Assembly: GCF_900496995.4 (NCBI RefSeq)
Contig: NC_044009.1
Location: 52,578,505 to 52,642,504, forward strand
DNA from: Aquila chrysaetos chrysaetos
Taxonomy: Eukaryota > Chordata > Aves > Accipitriformes > Accipitridae
Direction: 5' to 3'
DNA: 64,000 nucleotides
Shown: positions 37,648 through 49,620 of the stretch, piece after piece
Layout of the letters: each line of letters opens with the position of its first letter
How positions within the stretch are numbered: the first letter of the stretch is position 1
Notes under the pieces: generated by a model
Database searches by the model: none
Told to the model about the DNA's origin: nothing
What the model saw: the letters and a program-made list of their open reading frames with translations, nothing else
Position numbers and translations under genes: made by a program

Positions 37648-40600
37648 AAAAATGTATTTTTATTAAGAGAGTCACTTAAATGGTTGACTTTAAAATAGTT
37701 TCTACCTTTTGCTGGCATTTTTCAAACCAATAAGGTAAAATTGCAGCAGCTCAAGCCCTTTCAGCTTGCATATGAAAAACTTCATTGTTTAACATTGCTG
37801 TGTCTTGTTAAAAATGACAATTGAATTAAGCATTTTGAATAAGTTGTTCTTTGCATGGCAGCTCCTAAGTTAGATCGTAAATTCTTGCAAAAAGTTAAAA
37901 GGGAAGGTTATTTGGCAGATTTAAGTTTTTTGCTGTTTCCTGGCAGTTTCTAATTCCAGCAAAACATTTATCTTTGTTTTATATTCTTCAAAATTATCTT
38001 AGGGTTATTTGTACCCACTGCTGAGAGTAGTTTAAGTTCTATCTGTACAGAACTAGTATAATAAGTACAATTAATTGTGCATTTGTACTTCTAAAGAATG
38101 ATAAATTTTTGTTTGGAACAAATAGTGTCCTGAGTGCACAGTGAATTTCCTGGCTTTTCCAGTGTTTTATCCAAATGCTCGTGCAACACTGGCTACATGC
38201 ACAGAACCAAGGATAAAAGCAAGAAGAAAACAGTACTACAAAGCCAAAAGCCAAACAACTAAAATCACAAAAATACAGTAAGTCAATACAAATGCTAAAA
38301 AAATAAAATTAAAAAAAAAAAAAAAATCGGAGAGCAGCAATGAGCAAAAGGAGCCTGTGAAACCACTGTTTATTACCTCCTGCCTTTCTAATGTGCAAAT
38401 AATGGGATTGTTCTGAGTTTTCCCAAGCTTTGCAGCCATGATGAAGAGTGGGAAAGGCGCTGTGTATCTCCACAGCAGTATGTGTTCAAGGACAGAGAGG
38501 AAAGGTCAAATTGTACTTGGGGCCCAAATTTTGCAACCTCAGTGTGCTGCTATCAGCAACCTTTCACCAAAAATGGCATTATTGCCCACCAAAATACTGC
38601 TTGGCCTGATATAAACCAAAACAATGAAAAAATATTGAGTTTCACAAACTTCAGTTACTCTGCTTTTCTTTCCTCCCCCTCCTCCCCACACCCCTTCTGC
38701 TGTTCCTTCTCCCCATTTTTCTGGTATAAACCCCAGTTTCTTTCCTTAGAAGAGACAGAACTGAAGGACCCTTCAGTCTCTTAATTCTCAGGTGCTAATT
38801 ACACTGGATCTTTTCGCCTTTCACCTTTTTTTTTTGTTGTTGTTGTTTGTTTTGCATACGATACCTGGATGCAGAAGACTTGTGCACAGCTCTACGGATG
38901 TGTTTACACTTGCCAACAGTAATTATAACTTGGTTATGGCTCAGAACAAGCTCATTGCAGAGTAACAGTTAATTTTAAATACTAGATGCCACGAAGCAGC
39001 AGCAGTGATGATGCCAGGTGAGGAGGCTGAGCACCGGTGCCAGCCCAGCACCTTGTGGCAGAAGTTGCAGTACTGTGGCTATGAATGAGGGGTTTCCCAT
39101 CATCTTAAAAGCCTTCATCTTTCTCCTGGAGAAACGGTGTAATGCAAGGCACTGCATTAGGCTTTCATGGGCAGCATGACATGCATTCCTCCCCACTGGA
39201 GAGGAGCCCCTTCCCAGCGCCACCAGTGTCATCTGTGCCCTAAACTGGTGCGGTCGGAGGCTGATGACTGGGGGCACAGTGGGCAAAAATGAGAAGGAAA
39301 AATGCCCTCACAGATCTTTGACTCCTTTACTGTCTCAGCAATTAATGAAAAACAGCACCGTGCCCAAGACTATTTTTTAAGGCCCTCAGAGAACAATCAC
39401 ATTAAAGTAGGTCTCATAAATAATTCACCACTGCTGACTTAATGCCTTTTTTGTGCAAAGGCCAATTATCAAAACAAACATTTAGCTTTCTGTAGATCAG
39501 TAAATGAAAAAAGTCATTTCTATGACATGTAATATATGCTTTCATTTATAAATTGTGCTACCAAATACAACTTTAAGTGTCTCTCTCTCCACCATTTTTT
39601 TAAAATGTGCCATTAAAAAAAAATTTGTTAAAACTAACCTGCCAAGACAGAGAAAGGAACTTTAGACATTGTTATAGCCAGTTTTGTTTCTAGATTAATA
39701 AAACTTAATACTAATGCAACAGTTATTTTACTGGCTCACATAAATCCAACTTTTTTGCTCTTGTTAATAAAGCACCAAAATTAGTTGTTATAGATGGCTG
39801 CTTGGGAGGTTTCCAGTGCTCGGCCAGACATGCCTGATCCAGCACTGGGGACACCTCGGGGTAGGCTGGAGGCTCCAGGGGCTCGACAGCAGCATTTCCA
39901 TGGCTGTTATTAGAGCCATGGCAGCACATGGGATCAAGGGAGCTTTAGGACTAGGAACTGTGAAGTGGTCCTGAGTGACCTGGGAAGAATGGGTAGGGCT
40001 GATGGATTAACTCTCCCTGGACTTGGACTCAAGCAGTCTCCAAGTAGATGGTTTCCGAGGATCTCCGACAAGGCAAGTTCAGCATAAGTGGTCTTTTATC
40101 AGGGAAGCGAGTGAGATGCTTGACTCCAAAAATAGCGCAAAGTCAGAGAAGCTTTCATGTACCAACAAGGTCAAGAGAGACAACACGCTGCCTTGAGCTA
40201 CAGCGATGGACAGTAGCTCCTTGCTCAGACTCCTGGGGAGGAGGATGCCTCCAGCAGAGGAACATCTCATGGAGTGACCTACTTCATAAAGGCAGTCTGT
40301 TTATTTTTTTTAACATCCAGTGATTTGAGCTCTGCACTTAGAAGCTTTTTACTGCTCTGGAAGTGGTGAGGAGCAGTTCCCATGTACCACTGAACTGGGT
40401 CAAACAATGCATGGCGAAAAAACCCATCTGGCAAATGCAGACCTCCTTCTAGGGCATGGATGGACTTATTTGTTCAAAATTACTTGCTGTGTAGTGAATC
40501 TATTGAAGCAATCTATGGTACAGCATCGCCTGAAAAGGTTTTTCCTGTATATGTTTCTCCAAGAAAAACTAATAGCAAAACTGTCATAGCTTTGAAGTTA

Positions 40601-42778
40601 AATCTTGACCAGGTTTGCTCTGGCTTAACGAAAAAAAAAACCCTGCATAATCTACTTCTTAGTCAAACAATTCCTGCAAGAATTTACATTTCTCTTGAAA
40701 ATACTTTGTTTTATAATAAAGCTTTGTGAACAAGCAAGTCAAAGTTACTGATCCCAAACGTGCTTTGTGCTAGCATTCACAAAAATAAAGTACTTCAACT
40801 GTATTCTAAATATGTATTTTAAAAAGCTGTCCTTGCTGATGCGCATGGGCATGGCTCAGAATCTGCAAAACCTTCCCTGGAGCTTCCACACAAGAGTTCA
40901 GGGAAGTGGCGTTAACTGAATCTTTGCTTTATTAGATTATCTCATCAGTAGCTGACTTTGTAACACACATTGCCAAATCCCTCTTCTATAGGAAACTGAG
41001 ATCTGAATCATTTCAAATTTTGACCTAGATGTGAGTTCATGGAAAGGTATATCTTTAAAGTTTTATGGCTTTAGTGTTCAATATTCAGAGAACTCCTTTG
41101 ACTTCAGTAAAAAGTGTTGGGATTTGAGGGAACTTCTGCTTTCCTAGATGAGAGATTCAGTCTGATTTAAGTGGCTCTGTTGATCTTGCAGAAGAGTCTC
41201 TCAAACATTATTCACTCCTCTGAGAAATATGTGATGGTTGAAAGCTGTTAGAGTTTTACCATTATTGTTTGGGTTGTCTTGTAAAAGGATGAATTGCCCT
41301 GTTTTACTGATCACAAATCAGTATCACAAACACTATGTTCTGTAATTGCATTTCATGTAATAATTTATAGTTTCTTTAGTAAGAATATGGCTTACGGGTT
41401 ATAAAATAGAAGCGGTAGAAATATTTAGCTAATGGATTTTCCTAAGCCACTACAAAAAATTTATTTGCATTATAACTTCTCCAAACCATCCATTTTTATA
41501 GTTATATCCATTTCCCAAGCAAAGCAACATTATTTTAATCAAGTCCATCTGCTAGAGCTTGGAAAGGGCAGGGAACGTGAAAGAAAGGTGGGTTATTTTA
41601 CAAATGTATTATTTGTATACATAGCAGGAGTATACCTTACATACTACCTATTGGTGTTGGACCAAGCATGCTCTGTTATTTCCTCGCAGACATTCCTGTG
41701 TCATCCAGCTGAGGAAAAAGGCAACCAGGCAGCATGGCCTAGTCCTGCTTCTCTTGTCCTGATGTGCAATTAGGTTGAGGCCGAGCTGCTCGCTGACACC
41801 CCGGGCTGGGAACCCCCCTCAGCCCCCACGAGCACTTGCCGTAGATTTACATGCTCCAAATTCCCCCAGCTGAGACCTGCGCTGCCAACTTGCTGTAATC
41901 CCACAGCAAATGTATTTTAACACACACGTTTTTATTAAACGTGACGGTGGCTAATTAGCACCGTCTTCCTTCTCCACAGCTAATGCCAAAGCCCTGTGTG
42001 CCAGCTTGGGTCACCCAAGTTCCTGAGCCTCTGCTTGAAATACCGTACGCCAATTGGACTGTAATTTGAAATCCAGGCAAAGAAAATTATCTTGAACTTC
42101 TCAGTTGCTGGAAAGTCTCCTTCCTGAATGCTGCACTCGAACCCTGGGATAGCTGTCCCAAAGGGCACGGTTTCCGAGAAAACTGCAGCACTCCTTTTAA
42201 CCAGCCACCACGTTTAGAAATCCTTACGGCTTTCGCTTGCTGTGTGGCCCTGGCATTTTGGTAATTGCTTCACTCTTTGTGCAGCCTGGCTCTGTGTCTT
42301 TTCTGATGAAATGTTTCCTGGTTCAGATGTTTCACTCCTGCTTATTAACTCATCCTTTCTGGTCATGCCCAGTACTACTTCGTCTGTATTGTATTTGGGA
42401 AAGAGGGTGAGAAGTATTTATGTTGGTCTTTTCTTTGGTCATCCTCTTTGGGATTGTGTTTATAACACTTTGCATTGCTCAGAAGCGTAAGGGGCAGCAC
42501 TGAACTCTCCTGCCCAAAATTCAAGTGCTTGTTCCCATGCAACATGTTAAGGCCAGCATGTCCTGTTATGCGACGCTGTTTGCCCATTTCGAGCTTCTCT
42601 CCGTCACATGCTGACCACGTGCTTTAGTCATGTCACAAAACCTAAGGTATGCCTAGTATTTGGCTGGCACTATTCATAAGACAATGCATCTGCCTTGGGA
42701 TCATGCGATTGATGCACTTCACTTGATGAAACTACCTGTTTCATCAAGAAGATGCTTATACAATTCTTTGTTTATTAA
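37648..42778. other. Intergenic, AT-rich
   Basis: No gene recognised. A16 at 38311-38326, and a pyrimidine-rich tract with CCTCCCC strings at about 38665-38720. The block at about 39300-39640 is AT-rich with repeated TTAATG, AATTATC and ATAAATTG cores and no repeat signature, and is a candidate conserved non-coding element. Confidence 0.4.
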
Positions 42779-42830
42779 GGTTGGACTCAACGATCTTAAG
42801 GGTCTTTTCCAATCTCAATGATTCTATGAT
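42779..42830 (+). mobile_element. CR1 3' tail remnant
   Basis: About 50 bp matching the extreme 3' end of a CR1 copy: GGTTGGACTCAACGATCTTA, GGGTCTTTTCCAATCTCAATG, ATTCTATGAT. It is probably a very strongly 5'-truncated insertion or the last surviving part of an older one. Confidence 0.8.
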
Positions 42831-44427
42831 ATTTGGAATCTATAGATATGAATCTGGCTAGCTCTGTTTTTCTTTGACATGGCCAAGCTTATACAGACTG
42901 ATAAAACTTTAGCGATAGCATAGACTTTTTGGACAAGTTGTTAAAAGGTGTTGCAAATTAATATTTACAAGCAACAAGGATGCTGTGCATCTGAACTTGT
43001 TTGGAGAACTTAATTTTATTTAACAATCTGGACTAAGAAGGGGTCTCCAAGATGTGCTGTCATCTGTCATCTCCCACCCAGACGCTTCGCCATAGGTTCC
43101 ACAGGATTTAGAAAACATACCAGAAACCATATGCTAGCCCAAGTATAAGACTCCTTAACTGAAAATGTCAGCAGAATTCTTTCTCATCTTTATTTTTGTT
43201 GTCTTCTGTTCTGACTCCATGTTCAGTTTCAGTTTTCCTATCTAGGTTAGGTGTTTGGGGATTTCTTTATCTCCTACTGTGATTTCTTCATGTCCGAGTT
43301 TCTTTTCTAAAGACAGCCTTTCTGTCTGTGGCTGATAAGCCATTTTTTTGGAAGATCAGGTGGGTTTTTTTCCCTTCACTTGTCTTTACCTTCTTTTTCC
43401 CCAGTGTTGTTTCTCTCCACTGGCCAGTTATCTCTTCCCTTCCGGAGAGCACGTCTGCCTTTTCTTTCCCTTCTATTTTCTTTTCCTTGCTACCACTGTT
43501 ATCTGCACTTCAGTTTGTCTCATATCTGTATGAAAAAGTTTACTCCCACTTTTCTTCTTATTCCCTTCAGCCAGCATTCATCCAACCTTTTATTTCTCTT
43601 TTGTTTATATCTCATTGGTATTTCAAGTTAAGTAAAAATTTACTGCTTTTTCTTAAAAGAAGTAGATCTGACTGGGTTTGCAAGGCCTTTTGGTGCAGGG
43701 CTATGTCACAAATGGACCCAGAATAACCTACAGTGTCAAACATAAGATCATTCACAATTTGGTGACTATATGTGATGTTGACATGAAACCAAATTGGATT
43801 TTTGTGTGTGTGAATTTAACTTCATATTCCATGCTTTCTTGACCAACAGTCCTAAAAGCCCTCTTTGTTTCAGAACAGCCATTAGTAAGTATCGCCATCT
43901 GCTCTGAGGACATGCCAGCTATTGACTGAACCTGGCTTCTCTGCGATTGCTCAGTAGCTGGAGATACTACTGTCCACTTACTCTCTCCACCCTTAGGCTA
44001 ACACGACCACTTTGCACAACACCACCTCATATCGTGAAGATATAAGGTACCTATGGTTACTCTAGGAAAAACTGAGACTATGCATGGAGCACCATGCATG
44101 GGGTGGCAGAAGGTCCTATGAACCCCTGCAGAAAAACTGCAAGGGAAATTTGGAGAGTGATTTCCAGCATTCTGATCTATACCAAGCGGATGCCATTTGT
44201 ACAACTTCTAATATTAGGGGTGGTAACAAGAACCATTGAGACGTCTCAAGAAAAGCTGGTAAAAACGCCTCCCATTTTAAAGCTTTATTGCCATGTTCAA
44301 AAGTTGATATTTTGACAAAAATGTTGAAGGACTCCAGGAATTCGGTGAAAATTTCTGGGATGTATTTTTTCTGCTCTTAACTTGATTTTTGCATTACCAT
44401 TTTATACCAAATTAACTTATCAGTTTA
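42831..44427. other. Intergenic with pyrimidine-rich stretch
   Basis: No gene recognised. 43360-43650 is strongly pyrimidine-rich on the plus strand, which yields an open frame of over 130 codons rich in Phe, Ser and Leu with no domain. An 8-bp perfect hairpin (ATGCATGG, 4-base loop, CCATGCAT) lies at 44080-44099. Confidence 0.4.
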
Positions 44428-44471
44428 TATGCACATACAGGTGTATGCACATACCTGTGTATATGTGCATA
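44428..44471. repeat. Imperfect 44-bp palindrome of alternating purine-pyrimidine
   Basis: Outer arms TATGCACATA (44428-44437) and TATGTGCATA (44462-44471) are perfect inverted copies. The interior (CAGG ... CCTG) is also near-symmetrical. The sequence is mostly CA/TG/TA alternation, so it could adopt cruciform or Z-form structure, or may simply be a decayed CA/TA microsatellite. Confidence 0.75.
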
Positions 44472-47400
44472 TATGTATGTATTAGATATGGATAACCTTA
44501 AACAGGTTTTTTGTTGTGTTTTTTTTTTCTTTCTGTACAACTTGGGCCTATTTAAGTGACAGAAATAAGACTTCACGGGCTTCTGCATAGGCATAAGTTT
44601 ACCGTTATGTAGGTGGGCTGGGTAATTAATGCTGTGGTGGTGTTGGAGAGATTGCATGAATTGCCGTGATAGGGAGCAGACCTTGTATCATATGTGTGTT
44701 TGTACTACGTGCCAAGATGGCCCCAAACTGCAAGACTTCTCCAACTAGTTTTAGAAAACAATCATTAGTGAGCAGCATCCCCAAACTCTTGTGGTCTGAC
44801 AATTTATCGAAATTAAATTGTGATAGATACTTATTTGAAAATGTTTATTAATATCACCATGCTGTTTATCACCATAGCTATAAAAACGCATATAAAGTTA
44901 CAGAATTGTAGAAAACAAGAATAAGTACAAAGCGATGTAGAACAGCTTACTGGCCACAGTATGTGGAATAAACTAAGTTAGTGATGAATTTTTTTAACAA
45001 TATGTTGTATACTTAAAGGAAATCAACATCTTACGTTGTTTCGCATCTCCAGTATTGCTTTTCTTGTATTTTCTGGTAAGTTTTGATTTAATAGGTATAT
45101 TTTGCAACACCTCTGTTAACATTTAACAAAAATTTAATCACTAAATATAGTAACTTCTGTTGACTCCTAGCTACCCTCCATGCAATTTCTACATTTGTAA
45201 CTCTGTAGTCTGTGCCACATGCAAACAGGTTTCAAATGATTAAATTTCCCTCTTTATTATTCCATTCTGTTTCCCTTAAGGATTTCAGACATATAATTTG
45301 GGGACTCAGTCTAGTTTTTATTTTATATCCAGTAAAATATCTTTAAGGTGTCTTTTTTGAGTACCTTTGCACAGAAGAAAGCAAAGAACCAACATACAAT
45401 TATCAGCATTTAGCTTTCTCATAAATATCTAGCTTAAAATGGCTAACAGCTGGCTATCTGTTTCTAGGACAGTAGTGCAATATCAGTCTCCAAACATGTT
45501 CTTGCAGCATATTAAAAGATTTTTCAGCTTTTTTTTAGCCAGACCCAGTAGCCACTGAATAGATCAAGAAGTGTTTACATTTTGTTCTCTATTCAGCTTC
45601 AGTTCCATCTAGTTAAACACGAGGGGGATGTAATATTTTCATTTGGCAAGAAAATTCTGTATTCTTTTGAAGTGATGAATGATTCAGCAAGGCACTATCA
45701 GAGTCGGTAACAGTTTTGCTAAGCTGTCCTACTCTCCATTGTCAAGTTATCAAAATACGCTGCAATAAAGGACACTTTGCATTCTCCCATTTTATACTAC
45801 TAGCCCACTAATATTCTCTATAACACATAGTCCATACATTATCTAATATGCCTGTTTGCTCAGACTCTCTGCTTACATTGCTTTATAGTTTAACTTCATC
45901 ATTAGCTACCTAAGAAGTTTCTGTATACAGAACTATTTTAATAGAATAGACCCTTTGTATGTCTATGGCTCTTTCTTTTATAATGCAGCAGATTTTTTTT
46001 TAATCCTACCCTAAGTGAAATCAAATCTCAGCTGTAAGCAGTGTCAGAAATGAATCCAATGTCTGAATGGGCATGGCATGGAGACTAAATTACATTTTTA
46101 CACCTTTGACATATTATCTGACTGCGAACTTGTAGACAAGTTGGTGGGCAGTAGGTCCTGGCAATGTCTGAAAAGCATATATGTCCGTAAGACTGTATAA
46201 TGACCACTTAAAATCTTTTCTTGCATTTACTCTTGCATCCCTGGGGTAAGAAAGTGCTATTGTCTCTGTTTTACGGATAAGGGAAAAGTACTTAAGGAGA
46301 GTATTCACAAAGGCCAGCTATGGCCTGCAGGGACTAATGTTCCTAGACTTTTTCTGTAGACAATGGAAAGTGCTTTGAAATATGTTTTGCTAGAGCTCTT
46401 CTCCCTCCATTTCCTAAACCTAGCTTTCTGGGCCACCCTTCCACCTGCTGCCAAATGGCTTGCCAGAGTTGCACATGAAATCTATGGAAATGTGAGGAAT
46501 TGCGGTGAGGCCCCCCCCACCGCACGGCCGCCTAACTTGTGCTCTATCTTTCCTCAGGGCACTCTTTGTTTTGCTAAGGGAAGGAAGAAGAGTTAGGTTG
46601 AAGCAGTTGAGCTGAATCATGCCCCCAGCAATCTGTGATAACACTAAGTTATGGGCACATAGACCTGTGCGTGCTCATTGCAGTGCCTGGAACTGCAGAG
46701 TGGCACATGTGCCACTCTTTTTTGACTTCTGCAAAATCCCCTACGCTTTGCCATCAGATATGTTGTCATGTACACAGGTAGCAATAGAAAAAGAAGTGTC
46801 ATGCTTTAAGTTCAAATGAATAAAAAGGATGCATTCCAATAGGCAAAAATATTTCCATAAATACTTTCAACATATGGAGAATAAAAATTTCTTAGCCACC
46901 CCAGCTGTGGCAGAGTTTGGACATAACAGGTAGCTCATTCTGGGTTCAGAACAGGCACAGAAATTTGCATCCAAAATGTAATTTGTTTAGACGATGTTAA
47001 GCTCCTGAAAACACAGAATTAGAATTAAATGCCTCTCAGCCATAACCATGGCACTGCAGTCATGATGCTAGAATATGCTGGAGCACAAGTACTTTAGACA
47101 AACACAACAGGCTGAACAAACAAGCAAGAAACACACCATATGCATAAAGGAAGCAATTTGTAAGCATTCGTGTTCTCTAGCAAGGCACAGAAAGCCGGCA
47201 CCAGTCAAAATGATCAGCAGTTAACCATTTCACTGAATTTAAATATAGTAGTGTGTCCCTGACTATCACTACTTTAGTCGTCACTTTGTCATTGCTGGTA
47301 GTATTATTTTTAGCTCTTCTTTTCCATATTTCACTTTCTAAATAAAGCTGTTGAAAATATAAAACTTAGCAAAGAAGTTTGATAACTAACATCAGTGGTC

Positions 47401-49259
47401 AGAAAACACAAAAGCTTACGCTATCCTCCTCTACTTTGTACCTTGTCTTTAACTTGTGTGGTCTATAGGGCCATCAGGATGAGGGCACGAGGAGTCAAGC
47501 TTACCGATTAGGTCTGAGCTGCATTTGAATGAAGATTTCAGTTGGAAGTGCTGTGGCCAAGGTGAACTACAATGAGAGTTAAAGAGATCCAGGGAGGTGC
47601 TGGTCTGAGGGAAGAGGTGAGGCTGTGCTCAAAGAGCAACACGGGGTCTAGATGCCGCGTTGGTACTATACTTTCAAATAAGTTCTTGGCTAAGAGTCAG
47701 ATCCTGATTAGCTGTATAGTATCTGGTGTACAGGGAGGAAAAGCACGGTTGTTACTTGTGTTCAAATCGTTAGTTCTGTGTTCTGGCTTTGCTTCCTAAG
47801 AAAGGTAATTGCAGTCTGTGTAACTTCCCCCAGCCCTGGAGGCAAATTACAGAATAAGGATTGAAAAAAAACCTTCTAAGAAGTTGCATGTATGGTGGTA
47901 TCACTTAAGGAGTTCTGATAATCTGACTACTAGGCTTTTACATTTCATTTAATTGAAGATATACATTGGTGACTCTCTGTGTAAACATCCAGTGTGGAGT
48001 TGTACTATGCAACTCGGGGATTAGTATTAATGGTGATCTGGAGGCATATTACAATCAGGGATTGTAACATGCATCATAGATGTCCAAAGATACATTTTAA
48101 CCTAAAACATTTATGCCACATCATTGTTGAAGAGATTGACTTGCTTTATTTTATTCTCTAGTTGATCTTCCCAGCCAGCCCTGAATTATTTTTGCTTTGT
48201 CTTCAATGTCATGTTTGTTACATTTCTTCTACATAGTCATTTTGACATGCTTCTGAATATCAGTCTGTAATCATGGGTCTATTCACTCTACTTCATCCCA
48301 TGCTTGTCTCAGAAAAGGTTGTTGGAAAGATCTTAAAGTTTAAAACTGTACAGCTAAAAACCCCTCCGCTTCTCTTATAAACTAATCTCAAACCCTTTTG
48401 TTTCTGGCATGCATCTATATAGCTGAGATAAGTAAATAGTGAGTCCTTCAACAGACGGCCATTAAGTCCATCACTTGTATGCCAACCAATTTGGTAGCTA
48501 TGAACCTTTCTGCGAGATAGAGGGTAAACCAAGTAGGTAAACTCAATGTTCATCCAGTATCCTTTCTGTAAATTGTCTTCCTAGGCTTTGCTCACATTCT
48601 CTACAAGCTAAGACAATCTCTGATTAAATATGGTTACCACGCTTGATAATCATATTCTCCTAAACTTTATTTTAATTGTTAAATCGAATAGATGAATATT
48701 ACCCTTGGTATGCAGATGAAGGAAACAAATTCTCTTGTTTGAATTGTAGATGATGATCTTAACTGAGTTTTGGGTATGCTACAGTTTCTACTGATATTTA
48801 TATCAAGGAAAGCCACAAATCTGAAGAGTTTGTTTATAGCTGCAGACAAGCTTAGGTAATTACTAATCAGACCTTAGTAACACCAGCTTTTGAAGCATGA
48901 TCCAAGATTTGGACAACACTTACTTTTGATTTGTATTTACTGAACACTTCAAAATTGGTATTTTAAATGAAAATGTGGTGAAAAGTGGTTAAACGCATGT
49001 TCATTCATTCACATTCATTTTGGGCAGTTTTGTAGAACAGCTTTCACATGCTGTTCCTGCTTTCAAAATGTCATTGGTCTTTAAGAGATGAAAACAGCAC
49101 AGGTACCAAGGGAAGACACCTGCCTGTCTCTACTTTCTTATATGTACATTTTCAACACATCTCCTTAGGGGTGACACCAGCTCTAGGCTAAGTAGTTCAT
49201 TGTGTCTGCACGTGCCATTTTTCTTTCTACTTGTGCTGTCTATCCCTGACCGTATTCTG
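44472..49259. other. Intergenic, AT-rich
   Basis: No gene recognised. An isolated CpG-containing patch (CCCCCCCCACCGCACGGCCG) occurs at about 46509-46530. The rest is AT-rich with no clear repeat. Parts of 48140-48560 could be very old LINE sequence, but I cannot support that. Confidence 0.35.
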
Positions 49260-49620
49260 CTAGATCTGTTGTACTTTTAAAGATTTAATATTGTGTGTCA
49301 TGATAATACTGAGTATTAGTATGGAATATTTCAGAGATCTGAGCACAATGACATCCAGGTCTTTCTTCTGAGAATAATACTTAAGGTTTCATCAGTGTTC
49401 AGGCTATAGTTTCCAGAACATGTTGTATTTATCAACCGAATTTGCTCTGCCATTCTCATAAATTCCTTTGCTTACTTAAATACCTAAAGGCTTCTTACTC
49501 TTTCTCTCGAAGGCAGTCTTTACCTCTGTGATTAGTGTCTTGCATACTTTTGAAGAATTTTGTCATCTGTTGAAAAACCCAAGATAATCTGGATTTTCTT
49601 TACCATCATCTGTTTTGCTG
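49260..49620 (-). mobile_element. Possible ancient CR1/L3-type LINE remnant
   Basis: The plus strand has, in order, GACATCCAGGTCTTTCTTCTG, a stretch ending near TTTGCTCTGCCATTCTCAT, and TTTTGTCATCTGTTGAAAAA. This order resembles the reverse complement of the conserved segment of old amniote CR1/L3 LINEs (CCCAGGTCcTT, then a first-exposure TTGCACTT/TTTGCC region, then TTTTGTATCATCTGCAAA). Identity is low and the call rests on the order of short matches recalled from the family. Confidence 0.3.

Noticed and set aside
43328..43726. 132-codon Phe/Ser/Leu-rich frame
   Set aside because: Composition is explained by a pyrimidine-rich tract.
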